Below are positions 1 to 5,189 of a stretch of DNA of 5,239 bases, piece by piece. Position 1 is the stretch's first letter. The number at the start of each line of letters is the position of its first letter. Under the pieces are notes generated by a model that saw only the letters and a list, made by a program, of their open reading frames with translations, did not search any database and was not told where the DNA came from. Origin of the DNA: Rhodothermaceae bacterium (GTDB taxonomy: Bacteria > Bacteroidota > Rhodothermia > Rhodothermales > JAHEMB01); the NCBI GenBank assembly GCA_024643915.1, contig JAHEMB010000334.1, positions 1 to 5,239 of the forward strand, given 5' to 3'. A program made the translations under genes and the position numbers.

Positions 1-1944
1 CCTCAGGCGGCAGTGCCCGCGCACGATCAGCTCGATCCGGACGCCCGCCTGCGAGGCGCGGTAGAGTTCCTGGATCATCACCAGGTCGTCCAGCCCGTTC
101 ATCTTCACGATGATGCGGCCGTTGCCGTGCTTCTTGTGCTGCTTGACCTCTTTGCGGATCAGATGCAGGAAAGCCTTCCGCATGTCGCGCGGGGCCACGA
201 GCACCTTCTGGTAATGCTGCTCGGGCGCATAACCCGTCAGGTAGTGGAACAGGTTGATGATGTCGTAGCCGATCTCAGGGGCGCAGGTGAACAGGCCGAG
301 GTCGGTGTAGAGGCGGGCCGTCTTGGGGTTATAGTTGCCCGTGCCCAGGTGGCAATAGGTGCGCAGGCCGTCCTCCTCTTCGCGCACCACGAGCGTCACT
401 TTGGAGTGCGTCTTGAGCCCCACCAGCCCGTACGTCACGTGCACGCCCGACTTTTCGAGCATCTGCCCCCACTCGATGTTGTCCTCGTCGAACCGCGCTT
501 TCACCTCCACGAGGACGGCTACCTGCTTGCCCTGCTCCGCCGCCCGCACGAGGGCCTCGACAATGGGCGATTCGTCGGAGGTCCGGTAGAGCGTCTGCTT
601 GATGGCGAGCACGTGCTCGTCGCGCGCCGCCTCTTCGATGAAATGCTGGGTGCTGGCGCGGAAGCTTTCGTAGGGGTGATGCACCAGCAGGTCGCCATGC
701 CGGATCACGTCGAAGATATCAACGCGGTCTTTCGTCTCGCCCTCGCGCAGGAGGCGCGTGGGGATGACCGGCTCCCACGGCACGAACTTATGCTCGGGCA
801 GGTCGAAGTTCGCCAGGTCGTGCAGGTCGGAGAAGTCGATGAGGCCGTGGCTCTCGTAGAGGTCCCCTTTGTCGAGGCCGTGCTCGCGCAAGAGCAGGCG
901 GCGGACGTCCTCCGGCGTGGCGGCCTCCACTTCGAGGCGCACCACACTCGCGAAGCGGCGCTCGCGCAACTCTTCGGAGATCATCTCCATGAGGTCGTCG
1001 GCCTCCTCCTCGGCGCGGCGCACATCGGCGTTGCGGGTGACGCGGAAAGCGTGGACGCTCAGCACCTCCATCCCCCGGAACAGCTCCGGCAGGTTGCGCG
1101 CGATGACCTCCTCGACGGGCACCACATGCATGGCCTCGCCCACCGGCACCCACCGTCCGCGGCTCGTGGGCACCTTCAGCCGGGCGAAGTGCTCCGTCCC
1201 CCGCCCCGGATGCCGCAGCACCACGGCCAGGGACAGGCTCAGGTTGGAGATGAACGGGAACGGGTGGCCCGGATCCACCGCGAGGGGCGTGAGGATGGGA
1301 AAAATTTTGCTGAGGAAATATTCATTGACCTCGTTCCGCTGTTTGCGGCTCAGCTCGTCGTAGTGGAGAACGTGGATGCCGGTCTGCTTCCGCAGCAGGG
1401 GCCGGAGGTCGTCCTCCCACACGCCGGCGAGCGTGCGGTACATGGGCAGCACGGCCTCTCGGATCAGTTCAAGCTGTTCCCACGGGGTGCGCCCGTCGGG
1501 CGAGAGGGCGCGGACGCCCGCCGCCGCCTGCCGCTTCAGCCCGCCCACACGTTTGCGGAAGAACTCGTCGAGGTTGGTGGAGGTGATGGCGAGGAAGCGG
1601 ATGCGTTCGAGGAGGGGCGTGCGCGGGTCCATCGCCTGGTAGAGCACGCGCCAGTTGAAGTCGAGCCAGCTCAGCTCCCGGTTGAAGTAGAGCGTGGCGT
1701 GGTCGAGCGCGGCGCGCCGGGGCACGGCCCGGGGCGAGGTGGCCTTGGGAACGGAGAATTCGATGGACTCGGCGGCTTCGGCAGCGGCGCCGTTGCCGGT
1801 GTGGTCCTCAGGGGCCGCCACGGCGTCCACTTCGGGCACAGCGCCATCGGCTTCGGCGGTGGCGCCGTTGCCGGCGGGGGCGGGCAGCGCGTCCGGGATG
1901 GCTTCGCCGAGGGGCTTGAACGTAAGGGCGTCTTTATCGGGCAT
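1..1944 (-). CDS. ppk1: Polyphosphate kinase 1 (PPK1), 3' end cut by the window edge
   Basis: PPK1 reversibly transfers the gamma-phosphate of ATP to inorganic polyphosphate through a phosphohistidine intermediate; it is usually membrane-associated. The reverse strand reads open from 1944 to base 1 (648 codons). Visible family motifs are ELSWLDFN (residues 90-97), NLDEFF (124-129), a PLAVDPGHPFPF segment (about 222-233), HHPYESF (422-428), KTHSK with His513 and HLGTGNYN with His532. The two histidines are 19 residues apart, as are His435 and His454 of the E. coli enzyme, so His513 is the likely phosphorylated residue. The N, head and first C-terminal domains are present; by comparison with E. 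coli about 110-125 residues of the last domain lie beyond the window. The start is well supported: ATG 1944 is the only Met codon before ELSWLDFN, and an in-frame TAA lies 12 codons upstream (1978-1980). Residues 1-85 form an Ala/Gly/Glu-rich extension longer than the few residues that precede this motif in E. coli. There is no obvious Shine-Dalgarno sequence. Confidence 0.97.
   Translation of the reverse strand, partial: MPDKDALTFKPLGEAIPDALPAPAGNGATAEADGAVPEVDAVAAPEDHTGNGAAAEAAESIEFSVPKATSPRAVPRRAALDHATLYFNRELSWLDFNWRVLYQAMDPRTPLLERIRFLAITSTNLDEFFRKRVGGLKRQAAAGVRALSPDGRTPWEQLELIREAVLPMYRTLAGVWEDDLRPLLRKQTGIHVLHYDELSRKQRNEVNEYFLSKIFPILTPLAVDPGHPFPFISNLSLSLAVVLRHPGRGTEHFARLKVPTSRGRWVPVGEAMHVVPVEEVIARNLPELFRGMEVLSVHAFRVTRNADVRRAEEEADDLMEMISEELRERRFASVVRLEVEAATPEDVRRLLLREHGLDKGDLYESHGLIDFSDLHDLANFDLPEHKFVPWEPVIPTRLLREGETKDRVDIFDVIRHGDLLVHHPYESFRASTQHFIEEAARDEHVLAIKQTLYRTSDESPIVEALVRAAEQGKQVAVLVEVKARFDEDNIEWGQMLEKSGVHVTYGLVGLKTHSKVTLVVREEEDGLRTYCHLGTGNYNPKTARLYTDLGLFTCAPEIGYDIINLFHYLTGYAPEQHYQKVLVAPRDMRKAFLHLIRKEVKQHKKHGNGRIIVKMNGLDDLVMIQELYRASQAGVRIELIVRGHCRLR
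1775..1874 (-). repeat. Two 25-base direct repeats inside the ppk1 N-terminal extension
   Basis: Bases 1775-1799 and 1850-1874 match at 23 of 25 positions and are offset by exactly 75 bases (25 codons). They encode GNGATAEA (residues 25-32) and GNGAAAEA (residues 50-57). The frame is preserved, so this looks like a segmental duplication within a low-complexity, probably disordered tail ahead of the PPK1 fold. Confidence 0.7.
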
Positions 1945-2030
1945 GGGTGGTCTCTGCGTCGTGCGGGTTTTCCCTGCTTACGGGTTCGACCGCAAACGGC
2001 TCCCCTTTAGCGCACAACGCCTGGATAAGT

Positions 2031-2059
2031 TTGCCGTGTATACGGCCTCCCTGTTGTAT
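2031..2059 (+). promoter_or_regulatory. Candidate promoter for the toxin-antitoxin module (weak)
   Basis: TTGCCG (2031-2036) and TTGTAT (2054-2059) are separated by 17 bases and point toward the TA genes. They overlap the ppk1 promoter candidate on the other strand. The -10 box is a poor match, so support is weak. Confidence 0.18.
2033..2046. promoter_or_regulatory. 14-base imperfect palindrome, possible operator
   Basis: GCCGTGTATACGGC is self-complementary except for one mismatched pair. It lies between the divergent ppk1 and TA genes and overlaps both promoter candidates, where an autoregulatory antitoxin/toxin complex could bind. Operator function is inferred from position only. Confidence 0.25.
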
Positions 2060-2063
2060 TCAA
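2037..2063 (-). promoter_or_regulatory. Candidate ppk1 promoter (weak)
   Basis: On the minus strand TTGAAT (2063-2058) is followed after 15 bases by TATACA (2042-2037). The hexamers are good, but the spacing is short for a standard sigma-70 promoter. It would give a leader of roughly 85 bases before the ppk1 ATG. If the host is Bacteroidota-like, its main sigma factor may prefer other boxes, so this is only a candidate. Confidence 0.25.
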
Positions 2064-2095
2064 CGAAATGCCAGGGTGCCCGAACCGCTGAATAC
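2056..2095. repeat. 7-base inverted repeat GTATTCA/TGAATAC
   Basis: GTATTCA (2056-2062) and its exact reverse complement TGAATAC (2089-2095) are separated by 26 bases, upstream of the TA module. They could be paired protein-binding half-sites. A 7-base match may also be chance. Confidence 0.3.
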
Positions 2096-2143
2096 CTGCG
2101 ATGAAAGAGTCGAAAGCGTTCCCCAATTTTCAGCCGTCGCCTC

Positions 2144-2318
2144 ATGTCCACTGCCGAGCAGATTCATCAATACGTTCGCCGATTGCCGCCTTCGCTGCAG
2201 GCGAGTGCTCGATGCTGAAGATTGGTCCCGCCTTTCGCTTGACCTTGCTATGCGCGGCATGGAGGACGAGGAAGGTCCCGAATACACGGCTGATGATCTC
2301 AAAGAATCATTCTCGTGA
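2144..2318 (+). pseudogene. Antitoxin of a PemK/MazF-type module, apparently frameshifted and shortened
   Basis: ATG 2144 opens a frame beginning MSTAEQIHQYVRRLPPSLQA, which resembles the N-terminus of DUF2281-like antitoxins and would normally continue as (E)VLDF. Here that frame ends at TGA 2216-2218 after 24 codons. From GTG 2205 the +1 frame reads VLDAEDWSRLSLDLAMRG and runs to TGA 2316-2318, with an acidic tail typical of toxin-wrapping antitoxin C-termini. The join needs one extra base (or two lost) around 2204. The joined product would be only about 58 residues, and the middle segment between VLD and the DWS part seems missing, so a deletion is also likely. The stop overlaps the toxin start (GTGA at 2315-2318), the usual coupling for an antitoxin-toxin pair. 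Alternatives are a sequencing error, or a 37-residue neutralising peptide started at GTG 2205; no good ribosome binding site supports the latter. The family match is from memory. Confidence 0.6.
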
Positions 2319-2665
2319 AGCAAGAAGGCCAGATTGTTCTTTTCGCGTTCCCGCAGACTGACCTTGCAGCGGGCAAACTCCGTCCCGCCCTCCTACTCGG
2401 ACGCCTCCCTGGTCCCTACGACGATTGGCTCCTCTGCATGATCTCTTCACAGCTTCGGCACTTCGTTAGCGGCTTCGACGAGATCGGCAGCCAGGACGAC
2501 ATCGATTTCGAGGGGTCTGGCTTGAAGGTCGCCAGTATGATTCGCGTGGGGCGCCTCGCCGTTGTTGATGCCGTCATGCTGCGCGGGGCTACCGGCGAAA
2601 TCGCCCCTGAACGCTTAGAGCGTATCAAAGCCCGGCTTGCAGACTGGCTGCGGACGCCATCCTGA
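2315..2665 (+). CDS. PemK/MazF-family toxin (probable mRNA endonuclease)
   Basis: This family cleaves RNA, usually mRNA at short sequence motifs, and is held inactive by a co-expressed antitoxin. The 116-residue product has the expected order: an N-terminal GQIVLFAFPQTD strand (residues 5-16), KLRPALLLG (21-29) with Arg23 in the place of the conserved catalytic Arg, a CMISSQ strand (41-46) with Ser44/Ser45 where family members carry the catalytic Ser/Thr, IRVGRLAVV (76-84), and a C-terminal helix RLERIKARLADWL (100-112). Length is normal for MazF (about 110-120). No disabling change is visible. The start is GTG 2315, overlapping the antitoxin stop; there is no convincing Shine-Dalgarno sequence, so translation is probably coupled to antitoxin reading. 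The gene converges on dnaG with a 12-base gap and no terminator between them. Family assignment is strong; cleavage specificity cannot be told. Confidence 0.88.
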   Translation: MKQEGQIVLFAFPQTDLAAGKLRPALLLGRLPGPYDDWLLCMISSQLRHFVSGFDEIGSQDDIDFEGSGLKVASMIRVGRLAVVDAVMLRGATGEIAPERLERIKARLADWLRTPS

Positions 2666-2677
2666 GGACAGCGCGGG

Positions 2678-4594
2678 TCACGCTACGTCGTTCCACTCCA
2701 GGAATTCGCGGCTCTCGATGCGCTTGCGGAGGGCATGCAGGGCCATCATCTCCGTTTGCAGCGCGCGGACCGTGTCCTCGCCCGAGGCGCGGAAACTCTT
2801 CTCGCGGAGGGCGTCGATGGCCTCGTCCACGCGGTCGAGCTTGAGGAGGGTCATGGCGCTGGCGGCGCTCTCGTACGGATCGTCGTTGAGGCGGGGGACG
2901 GTGATGTTCTGCCGCCGCGACCAGTTCTCCGACGGCTCGTAGCGATCCACCAAAACCTCGGCGGCGAGGTGTTGCACCGCCTCGCTGAACGACCCATCAA
3001 GGAATTTCTGCGGCTCGACGACGCCCGCCTCGTACATCACCAGAAAATGCTGCACGGCCTCGCGCGCCGGCCCCTCGGTGAACTCCTCCATCGCCATGTT
3101 GCCCAGCACAAACTCGACGAGCGACCGCCCCTGCTCCAGCATCAGCCGGATGAGCACCTTCTCCTCGGGGAGGGGCTCGATGGCGACCCTGTCTTCTTTC
3201 ACGGCCTCCTCCTCCGGCGCGGGCGCGGCTTCCTCCGCGGGCGGCGGCACCCACGCTTCGCGCTCGGCGCGGCGCTCGGCCTGGCGGCGCTGCTGCCCGC
3301 CGATCTCCTTGAGCACCTGCCGGAGCTGCATGTCCGGCACGTCGAGGACATCACTGGCGCGGCGCAGGTACGACTCCTGCATGAGCGGGTCGTCGATGAC
3401 GGCGAGGGAGGCGACGACGCTGCGCATCGTCTCGGCCTGGCCCTCGGGCGTGTCGAGCGCGCCGCTCCGGCGGGCCTGCTCGTAGATGAACGCAGTGAAG
3501 TCCTGCCGCTCGTCCTTCACGTAGTCGTCGAAAGCCGGGCCGCCGTTTTCGCGGACGAACGAGTCGGGATCGGCGCCCGCCGGGAGGGCAACGGCGTAGG
3601 CCGCCAGCCCCTGCGCCAGCACCAGGTCGAGTCCGCGCAGGGCGGCATTCGCCCCGGCAGCGTCAGCGTCGTAGAGCAAGAGGACGCGCTTGGCGTAGCG
3701 GCTCAGCATCTTCACCTGCTCGGCGGTGAGGGCGGTGCCGCTGGAGGCCACCACGTTCTGCACGCCCGCCTGGTGGAGCGAGATGACGTCGGTGTAGCCC
3801 TCGACCAGGATCACCTCCTCGCTCCGGCGGATGGCCTGCTTGCCCTGGTAAAGGCCGTACAGCACGCGGCTCTTGTCATAGACTTTCGTCTGGGGCGAGT
3901 TGATGTACTTGGGCTGGTCGGTGTCCTTGTCCAGAATGCGCCCGCCGAAACCTAACACCTTGCCGACGTGCGAGAGGATGGGGAAGATGACGCGGTGCCG
4001 GTAGCGGTCATAGTAGCCGTCGCCGTCTTTGCGGGGGATGACGAGGCCGGCCTTTTCGAGCGTCTCGGCTTCGAGTTGCTCTTTCTCCGCCGCTTTCAGG
4101 AGGGCGTCCCAGCCACCCGGCGCGTAGCCCAGGCCGAACTGCTTGATGGTCGCCGCCGTGAAGCCGCGCCCGCGCAGGTAGTCGAGGGCCGTCTCGCCTG
4201 CCGGTTGCTGCGTGAGTTGGTCGTAGAAGAACCGCGCGGCGAAGCGGAGGGCGAAGAGGATCGACTCGATCTCACTCGCCCGCTCGCTCTGCTCGGCCTC
4301 CTCCTGCGGCAGGGGAATGCCCGCCCGCTCGGCCAGCATCCGCACCGATTCGAGAAACCCGATGTGCTCGATCTCCTGCACAAACGAAAACACGTCGCCC
4401 CCTTTCGAGCACCCGAAGCACTTGAAGATGTTCATCCCCGGGTTGACGTTGAACGACGGCGTCTTCTCGTTGTGAAACGGGCACAGGCCGATGAAATTCG
4501 ACCCCCGCCGCTTCAGCTTCACGTAGTCGCTCACCACGTCGACGATGTCCGACGCGGCCCGCACCTCTTCCACCTTGTCGTCGGCGATACGCAT
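2678..4594 (-). CDS. dnaG: DNA primase DnaG
   Basis: DnaG makes the short RNA primers used by DNA polymerase at the replication fork, recruited by the DnaB helicase. The 638-residue length is normal for a bacterial primase. The N-terminal CHC2 zinc-binding domain has Cys38, His41, Cys59 and Cys62. The RNA polymerase core follows, with YDRYRHRVIFPI (195-206) and the basic KYINSPQTKVYDKS segment (229-242). The TOPRIM domain carries Glu265 in VEGYTDV and Asp309/Asp311 in YDADAAG, the metal-binding acidic residues, and ADPDSFVRENG (341-351). Residues about 434-470 are a charged Arg- then Glu/Ala/Pro-rich linker. The rest (about 476-638) is the helicase-binding domain, starting EEKVLIRLMLEQ and ending in a helical segment. 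All key residues are present. ATG 4594 gives the expected distance to the zinc finger; no Shine-Dalgarno sequence precedes it. A lipoprotein gene lies 82 bases upstream in the same direction, and dnaG may be co-transcribed with it. Confidence 0.98.
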   Translation of the reverse strand: MRIADDKVEEVRAASDIVDVVSDYVKLKRRGSNFIGLCPFHNEKTPSFNVNPGMNIFKCFGCSKGGDVFSFVQEIEHIGFLESVRMLAERAGIPLPQEEAEQSERASEIESILFALRFAARFFYDQLTQQPAGETALDYLRGRGFTAATIKQFGLGYAPGGWDALLKAAEKEQLEAETLEKAGLVIPRKDGDGYYDRYRHRVIFPILSHVGKVLGFGGRILDKDTDQPKYINSPQTKVYDKSRVLYGLYQGKQAIRRSEEVILVEGYTDVISLHQAGVQNVVASSGTALTAEQVKMLSRYAKRVLLLYDADAAGANAALRGLDLVLAQGLAAYAVALPAGADPDSFVRENGGPAFDDYVKDERQDFTAFIYEQARRSGALDTPEGQAETMRSVVASLAVIDDPLMQESYLRRASDVLDVPDMQLRQVLKEIGGQQRRQAERRAEREAWVPPPAEEAAPAPEEEAVKEDRVAIEPLPEEKVLIRLMLEQGRSLVEFVLGNMAMEEFTEGPAREAVQHFLVMYEAGVVEPQKFLDGSFSEAVQHLAAEVLVDRYEPSENWSRRQNITVPRLNDDPYESAASAMTLLKLDRVDEAIDALREKSFRASGEDTVRALQTEMMALHALRKRIESREFLEWNDVA

Positions 4595-4597
4595 GAT

Positions 4598-4637
4598 TCG
4601 GGAGTCCGAGAGCCGGAGAGTCGGGGAGTCGGGGAGG
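4598..4637. repeat. Degenerate eight-base tandem repeat in the dnaG leader
   Basis: Five consecutive octamers can be read on the plus strand: TCGGGAGT, CCGAGAGC, CGGAGAGT, CGGGGAGT, CGGGGAGG, consensus CGGRGAGT. On the dnaG mRNA this is a C/U-rich tract ending 3 bases before the start codon, where a ribosome binding site would normally be. The period is clear; function is unknown. Confidence 0.65.
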
Positions 4638-4650
4638 ACAAGATCCCCCC
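4631..4650. repeat. GC-rich hairpin between the lipoprotein gene and dnaG
   Basis: GGGG (4631-4634), one bulged A, GGA (4636-4638), loop CAAGA, then TCC (4644-4646) and CCCC (4647-4650) form a seven-pair stem with a five-base loop. It lacks a following T-run on either strand, so it is not a standard intrinsic terminator. It could stabilise or partly separate the two messages. Confidence 0.4.
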
Positions 4651-4676
4651 TTCTCCCGCTCTCCCATTCAATCAGT

Positions 4677-4820
4677 TCAGGCGCGCTTTTCCACGGCCTC
4701 GACCAGGACGGCGGTATTCTCGCTCTCGGTGGGCGGCATGGGGGGCTTATCGGAGCACTGGCAGGAGCCCAGCCCCAGCATGAGCACGAAAAGGGCGGGC
4801 AGAAAAAGGTTCTTCGTCAT
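4677..4820 (-). CDS. Small predicted lipoprotein, 47 residues
   Basis: From ATG 4820 the product starts MTKN, then a hydrophobic segment (LFLPALFVLMLGLG, residues 5-18), then LGSC with Cys20 as the likely lipidated residue. This is a compact signal-peptidase II signal. The mature part would be only 28 residues (CQCSDKPPMPPTES, then an acidic/hydrophobic tail ending EKRA), with a second Cys at position 22 and a Pro-rich start. It would sit anchored in a membrane facing the periplasm. The frame is open further upstream (to ATG 5000, with another ATG near 4868), but those starts would bury the signal peptide, so ATG 4820 is preferred. There is no Shine-Dalgarno sequence. The gene ends 82 bases before dnaG on the same strand. 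I do not recognise a family, and a gene this short could be spurious; the well-formed lipobox is the main support. Confidence 0.6.
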   Translation of the reverse strand: MTKNLFLPALFVLMLGLGSCQCSDKPPMPPTESENTAVLVEAVEKRA

Positions 4821-4954
4821 CGCAGCAAGGTTTTCGGGAGATAAGATCGCTTCGTCAAAATACCGCATCGGCGGCACAGGAAAATACGGCGTGGCCCGCC
4901 CCCCCATTGAAAAATCCGTGGAACACCCACCCCGCCGCCCTTCTCCACGCAGCA

Positions 4955-4980
4955 CCCCTCCCCCTTCTCCACGAAGGGGG
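4955..4980 (+). repeat. Palindromic repeat, copy 1
   Basis: A perfect eight-pair stem CCCCCTTC (4960-4967) / GAAGGGGG (4973-4980) closes a five-base loop TCCAC. Bases 4955-4978 match the reverse complement of 5148-5171 at 23 of 24 positions. No T-run follows, so terminator function is not supported. Confidence 0.75.
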
Positions 4981-5050
4981 ACCGCCCGGTCGGAACGCAT
5001 GTGGAGAACGGGCAGGGGGATGTGACGAGGCCCAGCACCTCCGCTGTCAA

Positions 5051-5101
5051 CGGGGCGCCAACCCTCGGCACGGCGTTGCAGGAGGCGGGGCGCCAGTCCT
5101 C
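5051..5101 (+). repeat. Short direct repeat CGGGGCGCCA
   Basis: CGGGGCGCCA occurs at 5051-5060 and 5086-5095, each followed by a six-base extension that matches at 4 of 6 positions (ACCCTC and GTCCTC). The offset is 35 bases. It may belong to the same repeat-rich element as the hairpins; no function is apparent. Confidence 0.4.
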
Positions 5102-5143
5102 AACACATCCCTCTGAAATGCTCCACCTTCGTTCCGCATTTCT

Positions 5144-5189
5144 GTCTCCCTTCGTGGAGAAGGGAGAGGGGAAAAGCGCGAAGGGAGAC
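5144..5189. repeat. 10-base perfect inverted repeat overlapping palindromic copy 2
   Basis: GTCTCCCTTC (5144-5153) and GAAGGGAGAC (5180-5189) are exact reverse complements separated by 26 bases. The left arm is the same one used by the short hairpin ending at 5166, so the two folds are mutually exclusive. Confidence 0.6.
5146..5171 (-). repeat. Palindromic repeat, copy 2 (inverted)
   Basis: A perfect eight-pair stem CTCCCTTC (5146-5153) / GAAGGGAG (5159-5166) has loop GTGGA, the reverse complement of the copy 1 loop. Compared in the same orientation, one C:G pair of copy 1 is a T:A pair here, so both sides changed and the stem is kept. Half-copies of the motif occur at 4938-4949 (CCCTTCTCCACG) and, degenerate and inverted, at 5001-5012. 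Confidence 0.75.

Noticed and set aside
13..2010. 665-codon open frame on the plus strand
   Set aside because: It lies antisense to ppk1, is rich in His, Arg, Gly and Val from the complement of GC-rich codons, and shows no family motif; ppk1 explains the region.
2196..2220. Programmed +1 frameshift in the antitoxin
   Set aside because: The frame change is +1, but TGC TGA A is not a known slippery site like CTT TGA C of prfB, and the likely join lies about 12 bases before the stop; a mutation is simpler.
1947..2318. 123-codon plus-strand open frame ending at the antitoxin stop
   Set aside because: Only its last 37 codons look like protein; the earlier part runs across the ppk1 leader and shows nothing antitoxin-like, so the gene is better described as starting at 2144 with a frameshift.
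2101..2361. 86-codon plus-strand open frame overlapping both TA genes
   Set aside because: It is in a third frame relative to the antitoxin pieces and the toxin, and its translation resembles neither.
2735..3955. 406-codon plus-strand open frame
   Set aside because: Antisense shadow of dnaG with biased composition and no recognisable domain.
3968..4783. 271-codon plus-strand open frame
   Set aside because: Antisense to the dnaG 5' half and the lipoprotein gene; composition is that of a GC-rich shadow.
4677..5000. 107-residue version of the lipoprotein from an upstream ATG
   Set aside because: It would place about 60 repeat-derived residues ahead of a well-formed lipoprotein signal peptide.
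4960..5166. Intrinsic transcription terminators at the two hairpins
   Set aside because: Neither hairpin is followed by a T-run on either strand, so they are reported as repeats.
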